Source: Collimonas sp. OK412
GTDB taxonomy: Bacteria > Pseudomonadota > Gammaproteobacteria > Burkholderiales > Burkholderiaceae_D
Assembly: GCF_900112135.1 (NCBI RefSeq)
Contig: NZ_FOLC01000009.1
Coordinates: 53,727-117,726, forward strand
DNA length: 64,000 nt
Direction: 5' to 3'
Shown here in pieces: positions 10,828-19,665 of this stretch. A program made the translations under genes and the position numbers. The notes below the pieces were generated by a model. The model searched no databases. It had not been told where the DNA came from and saw nothing but the letters and a program-made list of their open reading frames with translations. How positions within the stretch are numbered: position 1 is the stretch's first letter; the number at the start of each line of letters is the position of its first letter.

Positions 10828-12195
10828 ATGCTCGACAATCTTACCCAACGCCTCGCCAAAGTCGTCAAAACCATGCGCGGCGAAGCGCGCCTCACCGAAA
10901 CCAACACTGCAGACATGCTGCGCGAAGTCCGCCTGGCCTTGCTGGAAGCCGACGTCGCCTTGCCGGCCGTGCGCGAGTTCATCGCCAACGTCAAGCAAAA
11001 AGCGCTAGGCGAAGAAGTGATTGCATCGCTGACGCCGGGCCAGGCCCTGGTCGGCGTGGTGCAGCGCGAGCTGGCGTCGCTGATGGGGGCCGACCTCGGT
11101 CCCGAGGCGTCGCAGCTGAATTTCGCCACCCAGCCGCCGGCGATCATCCTGATGGCGGGCCTGCAGGGTGCGGGTAAAACCACCACCGTCGGCAAGCTGG
11201 CCAAATACCTGCGCGAGCAAAAGAAGAAAAAGGTACTGACCGTTTCGGCTGACGTCTACCGCCCGGCCGCGATCGGCCAGCTGCAGACTGTCACCGCCCA
11301 GGTCGGCGCTGACTTCTTCCCGACCGCCACCACCGACAAGCCGGTCGATATCGCCTTGGCCGCGCTCGACTACGCCAAGCGCCACTATCACGACGTCCTG
11401 ATCATCGACACCGCCGGCCGGCTCGGCATCGACGAAGCGATGATGAAGGAAATCAGCGCGATCCATGCCGCCGTCAAGCCGATCGAAACCCTGTTCGTGG
11501 TCGACGCCATGCTCGGCCAGGATGCAATCAATACCGCCAAGGCGTTCAATGACGCGCTGCCGCTGACCGGCATCGTGCTGACCAAACTGGACGGCGATGC
11601 ACGCGGCGGCGCCGCGCTGTCGGTCAGGCATATCACCGGCAAGCCGATCAAGTTCGCCGGCACCGCCGAAAAACTGGACGGCCTGGAAGCCTTCGATCCG
11701 ACCCGCATGGCCAACCGCATCCTCGGCATGGGCGACATCCTGGCCCTGGTCGAAGAAGCCCAGAAAGGCGTCGATGTCGCCGCTGCCAAGGATCTTGCGC
11801 ACAAGATCAAGGGCGGCGGAAAATTCGACCTGAACGACTTCAAGGCACAGCTCGGCCAGATGAAAAAAATGGGCGGCCTGTCCAACCTGATGGACAAATT
11901 GCCGGCGCAATTCCAGCAGGCGGCCGGCGGCGCCAACATGGACCAGGCAGAAAAACAGGTACGCCGGATGGAGGGCATCATCAATTCGATGACCGCCCAG
12001 GAGCGGGCCAAACCGGAACTGATCAAGGCTTCGCGCAAGCGTCGCATCGCCACCGGCGCCGGGGTCCAGGTGCAGGAAGTCAACCGCATGCTGTCGCAAT
12101 TTGACCAAATGCAGTCGATGATGAAGAAACTCAAAGGCGGCGGCATGATGAAAATGATGCGCGGCATGAAAGGCATGATGCCGGGCATGCGCTAA
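10828..12195 (+). CDS. ffh: Signal recognition particle GTPase Ffh
   Basis: 455 residues. Ffh with 4.5S RNA binds signal sequences of nascent membrane proteins and delivers them to FtsY. Visible parts are the N domain (TMRGEARLTETNTADMLREV), the G domain with GLQGAGKTTTVGKLA, DTAGRLG and TKLDGDARGG, and the Met-rich M domain ending in MMKMMRGMKGMMPGMR. I chose the ATG at 10828 because the protein then begins MLDNLTQRL like its relatives; the frame stays open upstream to 10549. No strong ribosome site precedes it. Confidence 0.96.
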   Translation: MLDNLTQRLAKVVKTMRGEARLTETNTADMLREVRLALLEADVALPAVREFIANVKQKALGEEVIASLTPGQALVGVVQRELASLMGADLGPEASQLNFATQPPAIILMAGLQGAGKTTTVGKLAKYLREQKKKKVLTVSADVYRPAAIGQLQTVTAQVGADFFPTATTDKPVDIALAALDYAKRHYHDVLIIDTAGRLGIDEAMMKEISAIHAAVKPIETLFVVDAMLGQDAINTAKAFNDALPLTGIVLTKLDGDARGGAALSVRHITGKPIKFAGTAEKLDGLEAFDPTRMANRILGMGDILALVEEAQKGVDVAAAKDLAHKIKGGGKFDLNDFKAQLGQMKKMGGLSNLMDKLPAQFQQAAGGANMDQAEKQVRRMEGIINSMTAQERAKPELIKASRKRRIATGAGVQVQEVNRMLSQFDQMQSMMKKLKGGGMMKMMRGMKGMMPGMR

Positions 12196-12509
12196 GCACG
12201 CGCCAGGACTGCCGCAATCCCCTGAAAAGCCTTGCAAGTCATTGACTTGCAAGGCTTTTCGCCTATTTATGCCGATTGCGGGAAGCCGCCGGCCGGCAGC
12301 AGCGGGCATTTGTTACCTTGCCCGAATTCCTGCAACCCGCCGCAAAAGCCCGCCAAGCGGGCGTTTCCCGAGCCAGGCAGGGGGTTCCGCTTCCGTATCA
12401 AATCCCGCACAAACCCGCAAAAAACGCTTGCATCGCCAGGAAAAGCGCAACACTATTAGCGATGCGTGCTTGACGCATTTTTTCACTATCCCTGAAGGAG
12501 GCTCAAAGA
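12196..12509. other. Gene-free stretch between ffh and the SWIB gene
   Basis: 314 bases. It holds the ffh terminator (12224-12260), a second hairpin GCCCGC-CAA-GCGGGC (12348-12362) followed by GTTT, and a weak terminator-like hairpin ATGCGT-GCTTG-ACGCAT (12462-12478) followed by six Ts, only 26 bases before the SWIB start. No gene is seen. Confidence 0.5.
12224..12260. terminator. Perfect 17-base inverted repeat after ffh
   Basis: GAAAAGCCTTGCAAGTC (12224-12240) and its exact complement (12244-12260) around loop ATT. The A and T ends make it a bidirectional intrinsic terminator. Confidence 0.8.
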
Positions 12510-12877
12510 TGGCCACAGCCAAAAAACCAGCAGTTGCAGCAAAGAAGCCAGCAGCGACCAAAGCAGCTCCGGTCAAAGCGGCAGCCAAGCCTGCAGTCAA
12601 AAAAGCCGACGCTCCGAAAGTAGCGCGCAAGCCTAACGCAGCATTCATGAAAGCATTGACGCCGTCAGCTGTCCTGGCTGCTGTCGTCGGCGCTACTCCG
12701 CTGCCACGCACGGAAGTTACCAAGAAGGTTTGGGAATACATCAAGAAGCACAAACTGCAGAATCCAGAAAACAAACGCAATATCATTGCTGATGAAAAAC
12801 TGAAAGCTGTCTTTGGCGGCAAAAAAGAAGTGTCGATGTTTGAAATGACCAAACTCATTTCCGATCACTTGAAATAA
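12510..12877 (+). CDS. H1-like tail fused to a SWIB/MDM2 domain
   Basis: 122 codons including the ATG at 12510, which is preceded by GAAGGAGG. Residues 1-45 are a Lys/Ala/Pro tail (MATAKKPAVAAKKPAATKAA) like bacterial H1 proteins. Residues from about 48 to the end match a SWIB/MDM2 fold: NAAFMKALTPSAVLAAVVG, RTEVTKKVWEYIKKHKLQNP and DEKLKAVFGGKKEVSMFEMTKLI. SWIB domains are chiefly known from eukaryotic chromatin remodelling complexes and from chlamydiae, and occur as short proteins in Burkholderiales. The tail should bind DNA; a role in nucleoid structure or transcription is inferred. It is monocistronic, with its own terminator. Confidence 0.88.
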
Positions 12878-12927
12878 TGCTTAGGGCCTAGCCGGATCTG
12901 ATTCAACCCGCCGCCCTGAGTGCCAAA

Positions 12928-12958
12928 CAAAAACGCCCGCAGCACGCGGGCGTTTTTG
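12928..12958. terminator. Bidirectional terminator
   Basis: CAAAAACGCCCGC (12928-12940) and GCGGGCGTTTTTG (12946-12958), serving the SWIB gene and the leftward gene that ends at 12977. Confidence 0.88.
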
Positions 12959-12976
12959 TATCTGCAGCATCCGGCG

Positions 12977-13678
12977 TCAATCGAGCAGATCCGAGTAATC
13001 GATTTCCGCGTAGCCGGCCAAGGTCTTCCAAGGCAGCACCGGCGGCGCGGCGATGACGCTGACCAGGGTCTGGCGGCGCGCCAGGCCATGCGCATCGAAG
13101 GACTCCACCCGGCGCGGATACTGGCCTTTGACATCCCAGCTGACCTGTACCGTCAAGTCGCCGCGCTTGCTCTCGTACAGCTGGACCCCGTCCTTGACGG
13201 CGCCAACGGCCCGCATGTTTTTCAGGCTCTGCGGATCGCTCAGATAGAAGGTGCTGCCCCAATTGCCGTTGAAGCCGATATTGCCGTAATACTGGGAATC
13301 GACCTTGACGGTGCGGCGCTGGTGCCGCTCGATCAGGCGCGCATCCAGCGAGCCGTCAGCCTGGCGCCGCACCCACATCGGCGAGCTGCCGGCGTCCGGA
13401 TGGTTATGTCCGCTGTGGTCGTGCCCATCGGCGGCGTCCGTGGTTTCGGCGGCGATCAGGCGCTCGGTCCATACCTGGTCGCTGCGCCGGTACAGGCGTT
13501 CGGTGAATGTCGTTTCGCGCTTGACGCCATCGCGCCCCAATACCATCGAATAATGCTGCACCTGCAGGTTCTGGTCAGGTGCGCTGACTGCAGCCAGCGC
13601 CGCTGGCGCGGCCGACAACAACGCCAGCGCGCTTATCGAAGCCTTCAGGCCGCTCGTCAAATTTTTCAAGAAAGCCAT
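12977..13678 (-). CDS. Secreted protein of unknown function with His-rich segment
   Basis: 233 residues. A signal peptide is clear (SALALLSAAPAALA, cleavage near residue 29), so the protein is periplasmic or exported. A loop at about 82-95 reads DGHDHSGHNHPDAG, rich in His and Asp and apt to bind zinc or another metal. The C-terminal part (VSWDVKGQYPRRVESFDAHG, LPWKTLAGYAEIDYSDLLD) has a beta-rich look. I do not recognise the family. It follows two alkaline phosphatase genes on the same strand, 77 bases after the nearer, with a terminator between; a link to metal supply or phosphatase work is only a guess. Confidence 0.7.
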   Translation of the reverse strand: MAFLKNLTSGLKASISALALLSAAPAALAAVSAPDQNLQVQHYSMVLGRDGVKRETTFTERLYRRSDQVWTERLIAAETTDAADGHDHSGHNHPDAGSSPMWVRRQADGSLDARLIERHQRRTVKVDSQYYGNIGFNGNWGSTFYLSDPQSLKNMRAVGAVKDGVQLYESKRGDLTVQVSWDVKGQYPRRVESFDAHGLARRQTLVSVIAAPPVLPWKTLAGYAEIDYSDLLD

Positions 13679-13686
13679 TTTTCCAC

Positions 13687-13731
13687 CAAAAAAATGCCGC
13701 CATCGCCGGATCTGCCAATCCGGATGGCGGC
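13687..13731 (-). terminator. Terminator or attenuator between phoA copy 1 and the His-rich gene
   Basis: GATGGCGGC (13731-13723, leftward GCCGCCATC) pairs with 13696-13704, with an inner CCGGA/TCCGG stem, and read leftward it ends in ATTTTTTT. The T-run is only about 8 bases before the next gene start, so read-through would decide that gene's expression. Confidence 0.8.
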
Positions 13732-13755
13732 TTGAACATCACTCAAGAAAAAACA

Positions 13756-15204
13756 TTACAGGCCAAGCGCGTTCTTGACTTTGCCAAACACCTTGATGTT
13801 TTCAAACGTGCCCTTGAAACTGTCGCTGCCGGCGCCGGCGGAAAACAGCATCACGTCGCCGCCGCCATGCGTTTCAGAACCGGGCGAACCGGCAAAGCGT
13901 ACGCCGACCTGCTGCAGGTAGTCGTCGGCTTCCGTGTCGACATTGGTCAGGTCGCCGTCTTCCGGGCGGCGCGGTGCGCTGCCGTTGCCGAACACCAGCG
14001 TGGTATAGGGTTTGCCGTCGGCAGCCAGGGCCAGCTTGCCATCGTAGTAGTTGGCGACCTTGCCCAGGATCGGATTGCCGCGCTTGGGATAGCCGTTGAA
14101 ACCGATCGCGTGGTCATGGTCGGCAGTCACCACGATCAAGGTATCTTTCAGATCGACCAGTTCCAGCGCCTTCTTGATCGCAGCGTCAAACGCCAAGGTA
14201 TCTTCCAGCGCACGCTTGGCGTTGGTGCCGTGCAATGCATGGTCGATGCGGCCGCCTTCCACCATCAGGAAATAACCTTTCGGATTTTTCTTGAGCACGC
14301 CGATGGCTTTTTCGGTCATCTCGGCCAGGCTAGGCTGGTTCAGGTTTTTCTTGACGCGGTCCAGCTCGTAATCCATGTCGCTGGCGCTGAACAAACCCAG
14401 CAGTTTGCTGACGCCGGCCGGATTGACGCTCTTCAGTTCGCTGCCCGAAGCGACGTAGGTATAACCGGCCGCCTTGAACATGCCCAGCGCGTCGAGTTCG
14501 TCGTTACGCTGGCTGCCCGGCGTGCTTTTCGGCAGGAAGTGGCGCAAGCCGCCGCCCAGCAAGACATCGACGCCATCCTTGAGCGCCATGTTGTAACGCG
14601 CCGCGCCCGGCGTCGCCTGCTCGGTGATGGTGTTGTATGCGTCGCGGTTGCAGACATGGGCATAAGTCGTGGCTGGAGTCGCATGGCTGATGCGGGTGGT
14701 GCTGACCGCGCCGACCGCCTTGCCTGCTCCTTTGGCCAGTTCCAGCAGGGTCTGCACCGGCTGGCCGTTGCCGGCCACGCAGGTGGAGTCGGCCTTGGTC
14801 TGGTACGGTTTGCCGCTGGCGTCGAAGGCATTGGTATCGGAGGACATCGAGATCACATCGTTCTTCATCTTGACGCCGGTCATGTACGCCGCCATCGATG
14901 GCGCGCTGTCGGTGGTCTGGGCATCCAGCGAGAAGGTCTTGACGCGCGCGGTGCGGGTCAGGGTCTCCATGGTCAGGCGGCCTGCTTCGCCGTGGCCGTA
15001 GATGCGCGCGGCTGTCACGGTGACGGGACCCATGCCGTCGCCCAGGAAGAAGATAACGTTTTTCGCGGCAGCGGCGTCGGCCGCCATGACGTTTGCGCTG
15101 AAGAGCAAAGACAGCGGCGACAACACGCACAGTGCGGCGCATTGATGGATTCGGCGCTGGAATTGCTTGCTGGCTGGCTTATTGGCTGATTTCATCATTT
15201 TCAT
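13756..15204 (-). CDS. phoA: Alkaline phosphatase (copy 1, soluble)
   Basis: 482 residues, a PhoA-family metal-dependent phosphomonoesterase acting outside the cytoplasm. A long signal peptide (about 1-41, ending NVMA-A) suggests a soluble periplasmic enzyme. The metal site start KNVIFFLGDGMG and the nucleophile Ser100 in QTTDSAPSMAAYMTG are present, as are later ligands in VEGGRIDHALH and VTADHDHAIGF and SETHGGGDV. It is similar over its length to the next gene, 45 bases upstream, and the pair looks like a tandem duplication followed by divergence. Confidence 0.92.
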   Translation of the reverse strand: MKMMKSANKPASKQFQRRIHQCAALCVLSPLSLLFSANVMAADAAAAKNVIFFLGDGMGPVTVTAARIYGHGEAGRLTMETLTRTARVKTFSLDAQTTDSAPSMAAYMTGVKMKNDVISMSSDTNAFDASGKPYQTKADSTCVAGNGQPVQTLLELAKGAGKAVGAVSTTRISHATPATTYAHVCNRDAYNTITEQATPGAARYNMALKDGVDVLLGGGLRHFLPKSTPGSQRNDELDALGMFKAAGYTYVASGSELKSVNPAGVSKLLGLFSASDMDYELDRVKKNLNQPSLAEMTEKAIGVLKKNPKGYFLMVEGGRIDHALHGTNAKRALEDTLAFDAAIKKALELVDLKDTLIVVTADHDHAIGFNGYPKRGNPILGKVANYYDGKLALAADGKPYTTLVFGNGSAPRRPEDGDLTNVDTEADDYLQQVGVRFAGSPGSETHGGGDVMLFSAGAGSDSFKGTFENIKVFGKVKNALGL

Positions 15205-15249
15205 CTCTGACCTTTGTATATATTCGGCAAATTCATTTCGCTGGAAACA

Positions 15250-16695
15250 TCACAGGCCGACGGCCTTTTTCACCAGGCCGAACACCTCGGTGTTGTCGAG
15301 CACGCCGCGGATATTCTCGGCGCCCAGGCCCTGCGCACCGATGAAGACATTGGTGCCGCCGTGGGTTTCGCCGCCGGCTTCGGTCGGGACCACCGACTCT
15401 TGCATGTAGTCCTTGTCGGCCACCTGCATATCGGACAACGCGCCGCGCGCGGCCAGGTGGTTGGGGCCGTTGCCGAAACCGATCACGGTATAAGGGTTGT
15501 TGTTGATGTCGCGCTCGGGCTGGCCGGTAGCGACATTTTTCACCAGACCGAGTACGCCCGGTTCGCTGCTGGTGGTCTTGCCGGTGCGCTTGGCGTAGCC
15601 GTTCAGCAGGATCGAATGGTCATGGTCGGCAGTGACCACCACCAGGGTGTTTTTCAAACCCGGATCGACTTGCTGCATCTTGTCCAGCGCGGCCTTGATC
15701 GCGTCATCGAAAGCGACGGTTTCCTGCAGCGCGCGACGGGCATTGGTGGCGTGCAATGCATGGTCGATGCGGCCGCCCTCCACCATCAGGAAAAAACCGG
15801 TCTTCTTGCTGCTCAGCAGGTCTATCGATTTGCTGGTCATCTGCGCCAGGCTCGGTTCCTTGGCGGCATCGCGGTCCAGGTCGTAAGTCAAGTGGTCCTT
15901 GTGGAACAGGCCGACCACTTTCGGTGTCGCGGCGCCGATCTTGTCGAATTCGGCAAAGTTGCTGGCATAGGCATAGCCGGCAGCCTTGAATTCCGCCACC
16001 AGGTCGCGGCTGTCGCTGCGCTTGCTGTCGGCATCGGCCTTCGGCAGGAAATGACGGCGGCCGCCGCCGAAAATGACGTCGACGCCGTCGCTCAGCTTGC
16101 TGTTGAAGCCGGCGCCCTTGGGTGTGAGCTGGGCGGCGATATTGTTTTCACCGTCGCGATGGCAGATATGCGAATAGGTCGCGGCCGGCGTCGCATGCGT
16201 GATCCGGGTGGTCGTCACGACGCCCGTGCTGTAACCCTTGGCCTTCATGATTTCCAGCAAGGTGTCGGCCGGGGTGCCGTTGCCGCTCGGGCAGGTGCTG
16301 TCGGCGCCGTTGACATAACTTTTGCCGCCGGCGTCGCGGGCGCTGGTATTGGCCGACATCGAGATCACTTCGTTATTCGCCTTGATGCCGGTCATGTAGG
16401 CGGCCATTGACGGCGCGCTGTCGGTTACCTGGGCATCGTTGGAATAGGTGGTGACGAAGCCGGTTTCCGGCAGGGTATCGATGGTCAGGTCGCCCTCTTC
16501 GCCAACTTTGTAGATGCGTGCAGCGGTCATGGTGGTGATCCCCATGCCATCGCCCAAAAAGAAGATGACGTTCTTGCCGGGAACCTTGACTTCAGGCCGC
16601 TCGACCGGCGCCTCGACCAATGGATTGCTAGAACCGCTACACCCCGCCAGCGCCATCGCTCCCATGGCGGCGGCAATCAGAATACGTAATTTCAT
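15250..16695 (-). CDS. phoA: Alkaline phosphatase (copy 2, lipoprotein)
   Basis: 481 residues with a lipoprotein signal: the lipobox LAGC puts the lipidated Cys at 19. The family motifs match copy 1: KNVIFFLGDGMG, Ser93 in VTDSAPSMAAYMTG, VEGGRIDHALH, VTADHDHSILL and ETHGGTNV. Lipidation means this enzyme is membrane-held while copy 1 is free, so the two could serve different pools of phosphate esters. It is the first gene of the pair and its upstream region carries repeats described separately. Confidence 0.92.
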   Translation of the reverse strand: MKLRILIAAAMGAMALAGCSGSSNPLVEAPVERPEVKVPGKNVIFFLGDGMGITTMTAARIYKVGEEGDLTIDTLPETGFVTTYSNDAQVTDSAPSMAAYMTGIKANNEVISMSANTSARDAGGKSYVNGADSTCPSGNGTPADTLLEIMKAKGYSTGVVTTTRITHATPAATYSHICHRDGENNIAAQLTPKGAGFNSKLSDGVDVIFGGGRRHFLPKADADSKRSDSRDLVAEFKAAGYAYASNFAEFDKIGAATPKVVGLFHKDHLTYDLDRDAAKEPSLAQMTSKSIDLLSSKKTGFFLMVEGGRIDHALHATNARRALQETVAFDDAIKAALDKMQQVDPGLKNTLVVVTADHDHSILLNGYAKRTGKTTSSEPGVLGLVKNVATGQPERDINNNPYTVIGFGNGPNHLAARGALSDMQVADKDYMQESVVPTEAGGETHGGTNVFIGAQGLGAENIRGVLDNTEVFGLVKKAVGL

Positions 16696-16734
16696 TCATC
16701 GCTCCGTGTTGTCAATCAGAAACATGCAATCATT

Positions 16735-16761
16735 TGTAATAATGTGTAACAACTGTAACAA
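16735..16761. promoter_or_regulatory. Three direct TGTAAyAA repeats upstream of the phosphatase genes
   Basis: TGTAATAA (16735), TGTAACAA (16745) and TGTAACAA (16754), about 40-65 bases upstream of the copy-2 start. They recall PhoB half-sites, but spacing is 9-10 rather than the usual 11 bases and they point away from the gene, so PhoB binding is uncertain. Confidence 0.35.
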
Positions 16762-16913
16762 AAAGTTATTACATGCTGATGACGGAAAGCGCAGATCTTC
16801 AGAAAGCGGGACGGCCATGGGCGATTTACCCGTGCAACGCCGGGTAAATCGGAGGAATTGGAAAACCGGATATTTACTGCGCGAACCGGCAATGCCGGCG
16901 GCAAGAGAAATGG

Positions 16914-17552
16914 CTACTTGCGTGCGGATACCGTATGGATAGGCAGGTCGTCCTTGTATTCCCAGCGTTTCCACGCGGACAGCACGGCGTTGGGATACTC
17001 GGGACGGCCGCGGCTGCCGTTATAGCGGCCGAGGGCGAGATAAAGGTTGCCTTGTTCCATGTCGATGTACATGCGCAGGATAGAACAGCCGTAACGCAGG
17101 TTGGTCTGCATGTTGAACAGCTTGCTGCGGTCGGCGTCGCCGATCACGCGGGTCCAGAACGGCATCACCTGCATGTAGCCGTGGGCGCTGACGCTGGACA
17201 ATGCATACTTGCGGAATGCCGACTCGACCTGGATCAAGCCCAGCACCATGCCAGGATCAAGCCCGGCGCGCTTGGCTTCATACCAGGCGGTTTCCAGGAA
17301 TTCGATGCGCACCTGCGCATCCGGCAGCTTCTTCTTGAGGCGCTCCGACATCTCGCCCAGCCAGTACAAGTACTGGATGCGCTGGTCGATTTCAGAAAAC
17401 TGGGGTTTTGGCGGACGAGCGTCATTGATAGCGCGTGACAACGCCAGGCGTACCGAGTCTGCCAATTCTTCTTCTTTTTGATTTCCGGCGTGCGCCATGC
17501 TGCCTAACAGCAACAATATGGGCAACAAGCCAAGCCAACGAGACCAGCGCAA
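16914..17552 (-). CDS. Lytic transglycosylase, SLT domain
   Basis: About 212 residues from a TTG start at 17552, which has GGGGAG 6 bases upstream and gives a clean signal peptide (WLGLLPILLLLGSMAHA). The frame continues upstream to 17750, but that part overlaps proS and looks non-coding. The transglycosylase domain spans about 90-200: AKRAGLDPGMVLGLIQVES with the catalytic Glu, then SAHGYMQVMPFW and NLRYGCSILRMYI and LALGRYNGS. It cleaves peptidoglycan glycan strands to anhydromuramyl ends, the substrates whose turnover products AmpD later handles. It lies 86 bases downstream of proS. Confidence 0.85.
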   Translation of the reverse strand: MRWSRWLGLLPILLLLGSMAHAGNQKEEELADSVRLALSRAINDARPPKPQFSEIDQRIQYLYWLGEMSERLKKKLPDAQVRIEFLETAWYEAKRAGLDPGMVLGLIQVESAFRKYALSSVSAHGYMQVMPFWTRVIGDADRSKLFNMQTNLRYGCSILRMYIDMEQGNLYLALGRYNGSRGRPEYPNAVLSAWKRWEYKDDLPIHTVSARK

Positions 17553-17637
17553 TCGATACTCCCCAAAACATACTTTTATTTTTCGGTGAGTATACAAAGA
17601 AAACGGCGCATAAAACCAATGCGCCGTGATTTTGTTG

Positions 17638-19380
17638 TTATTGGGAAACCAGACGGGCCTTGATGAACGCCGCCACGTCTGCCAGCGGCACCGTGGTCGC
17701 CTCGGTATCGCGCCGTCCCTGGTATTCGAGCTGGCCGTCCTTGAGGCCACGGTCGCCGATCACCACGCGATGCGGCACGCCGATCAATTCCCAGTCGGCG
17801 AACATCGCACCCGGGCGCTCGCCGCGGTCGTCCAGGATGACGTCGACGCCAGCCGCCAGCAAGGTGTCGTACAGCTTGTCGGTCTCGGCCTTGACTGCCT
17901 CGCTGCGGTCATAACCCATAGGGCACAGGACCACTTCGAACGGTGCGATGGAGGTCGGCCAGACGATGCCTTTGTCGTCGAAATTCTGTTCGATGGCGGC
18001 GCCCAGGATGCGTGTGATGCCAATCCCATAACATCCCATCTGCAGCAATTGCGGCTTGCCGTTCTCGTCCAGGAAAGTCGCTTTCATCGCTTCCGAATAG
18101 GCGGTGCCCAGCTGGAACACGTGGCCGACTTCAATCCCGCGCAGGATCGCCAGGGCGCCCTTGCCGTCAGGCGACGGATCGCCTTCGATCACGTTACGGA
18201 TATCGAACACCAGCGGCTCAGGCAGGTCGCGGCCCCAATTGACGCCGGTATAGTGAAAATCGACTTCGTTGGCGCCGCTGACAAAATCGTGCATGTTAGC
18301 CACGGTGACGTCCGCCACTACGGTGACCGGTTTCTTTGTATTGACCGGGCCCAGGTAGCCTGGCGGCGTGCCGAAGTACTCGACAATTTCCTGTTCGGTA
18401 GCAAAACGATAACCAGCCAGGCCAGGAATCTTGTTGGCCTTGATTTCGTTCAATTCATGGTCGCCGCGCAGCATCAGCAGCCAGACCACCTTGCTTGCCG
18501 GCACTTTGTCTGTTGCTTCCTTCTCAACCGTCAGCACGATCGACTTGATGGTTTGCGTCAAAGGCAGTTGCAGCAGCTCCGCCACCGCTTCGCATTTGGC
18601 CTTGCCTGGCGTTGCCGTCTTGGTCAGCGCCTGGGTCGCCGCGCCCCGGGTCGGATACAGGGGCAAGGACTCGGCCGCTTCCATATTGGCGGCGTAATCC
18701 GAATTCGGGCAATACACGATGGCATCCTCGCCGGTAGCGGCGATGACGTGGAATTCATGCGAACCGGTGCCGCCGATGGCGCCGTTGTCGGCCGCCACCG
18801 CGCGGAACTGCAGGCCAAAGCGCTGGAAAATGCGCGTGTAGGCGTCGTACATGATCTGGTAGGACTGTTTCAGGCCATCCAGGTCGCGGTCAAAGGAATA
18901 CGCGTCTTTCATCGTGAATTCGCGCCCGCGCATCAGGCCGAAGCGCGGCCGGCGTTCATCGCGGAACTTGGTCTGGATATGGTAGAAGTTCACCGGCAGC
19001 TTGCGGTACGAGCGCAGTTCGGTACGAGCGATGTCAGTAATCACTTCTTCCGAGGTCGGCTGGATGACGAAGTCCCGGCCGTGGCGATCCTTGACGCGCA
19101 TCAGTTCGGCGCCGTATTTTTGCCAGCGCCCGGTTTCCTGCCACAGTTCGGCCGGCTGCACCACCGGCATCAGCAGCTCCACCGCCCCCGAACGGTTCAT
19201 CTCCTCGCGCACGATGCCCTCGACCTTGCGGATCACGCGCAGCCCCATCGGCATGTAAGTGTAAATGCCAGAACTGATGCGTTTGATCATGCCGGCGCGC
19301 ATCATCAGTTTGTGGCTGACGATTTCAGCGTCGGATGGGGCTTCTTTGAGCGTGGAGATAAAAAAACGGGAGGCGCGCAT
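17638..19380 (-). CDS. proS: Prolyl-tRNA synthetase, bacterial type
   Basis: 580 residues, class II synthetase joining proline to tRNA-Pro. The N-terminus [20 protein letters not shown] and the motif 2 region [20 protein letters not shown] are typical. Between motifs 2 and 3 is the large insertion (about 225-400) that edits Ala-tRNA-Pro in bacterial enzymes. Motif 3 lies in [17 protein letters not shown], and the anticodon-binding domain ends the protein. The tRNA-Pro gene at 46973 is one of its substrates. The opposite strand has a 600-codon open frame, a composition shadow. Confidence 0.96.
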   Translation of the reverse strand: MRASRFFISTLKEAPSDAEIVSHKLMMRAGMIKRISSGIYTYMPMGLRVIRKVEGIVREEMNRSGAVELLMPVVQPAELWQETGRWQKYGAELMRVKDRHGRDFVIQPTSEEVITDIARTELRSYRKLPVNFYHIQTKFRDERRPRFGLMRGREFTMKDAYSFDRDLDGLKQSYQIMYDAYTRIFQRFGLQFRAVAADNGAIGGTGSHEFHVIAATGEDAIVYCPNSDYAANMEAAESLPLYPTRGAATQALTKTATPGKAKCEAVAELLQLPLTQTIKSIVLTVEKEATDKVPASKVVWLLMLRGDHELNEIKANKIPGLAGYRFATEQEIVEYFGTPPGYLGPVNTKKPVTVVADVTVANMHDFVSGANEVDFHYTGVNWGRDLPEPLVFDIRNVIEGDPSPDGKGALAILRGIEVGHVFQLGTAYSEAMKATFLDENGKPQLLQMGCYGIGITRILGAAIEQNFDDKGIVWPTSIAPFEVVLCPMGYDRSEAVKAETDKLYDTLLAAGVDVILDDRGERPGAMFADWELIGVPHRVVIGDRGLKDGQLEYQGRRDTEATTVPLADVAAFIKARLVSQ

Positions 19381-19501
19381 AACGATGAATTCTTTTTAAA
19401 AAGAGAGGGTTATAATCAACTCAATTTTAAAGGATTAGCTGGCTGATGCGCCTACTCTTTGCACAATTGATTGATGTTCTGGCCATTGTTGTTACCGGCA
19501 A

Positions 19502-19548
19502 GGACAGATTGCGCGCCTAGTCGGGCGAGGACAGAGCCTTGCGCCTAG
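19502..19548. repeat. Short dispersed motif, copy B, with internal duplication
   Basis: GGACAGATTGCGCGCCTAG (19502-19520) is repeated as GGACAGA-n5-GCGCCTAG (19529-19548). The joint contains CTAGTCGGGCGAGGACAGAG (19517-19536), the core shared with 2021-2040 and 31819-31838. It lies between proS and rppH. A further 12-base tandem ATCTAGCA(G/A)A is at 19598-19619. Confidence 0.5.
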
Positions 19549-19665
19549 CCATGGCGGCTCCATGAACCTGCTCCTCAATGACGACGGCAAGCAAGAAATC
19601 TAGCAGAATATCTAGCAAAATGCGCAGTAGCGCCGTCTCGCCGCAGAAAGTTTTGAGGTAACAAC

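Noticed and set aside
17553-17750. Longer N-terminus for the lytic transglycosylase
   Set aside because: The extension overlaps proS and places the signal peptide far inside the protein; the TTG at 17552 has a good ribosome site and gives a normal signal peptide.
17626-19446. Rightward open frame of about 600 codons over proS
   Set aside because: Antisense mirror of proS, no domain and no ribosome site.
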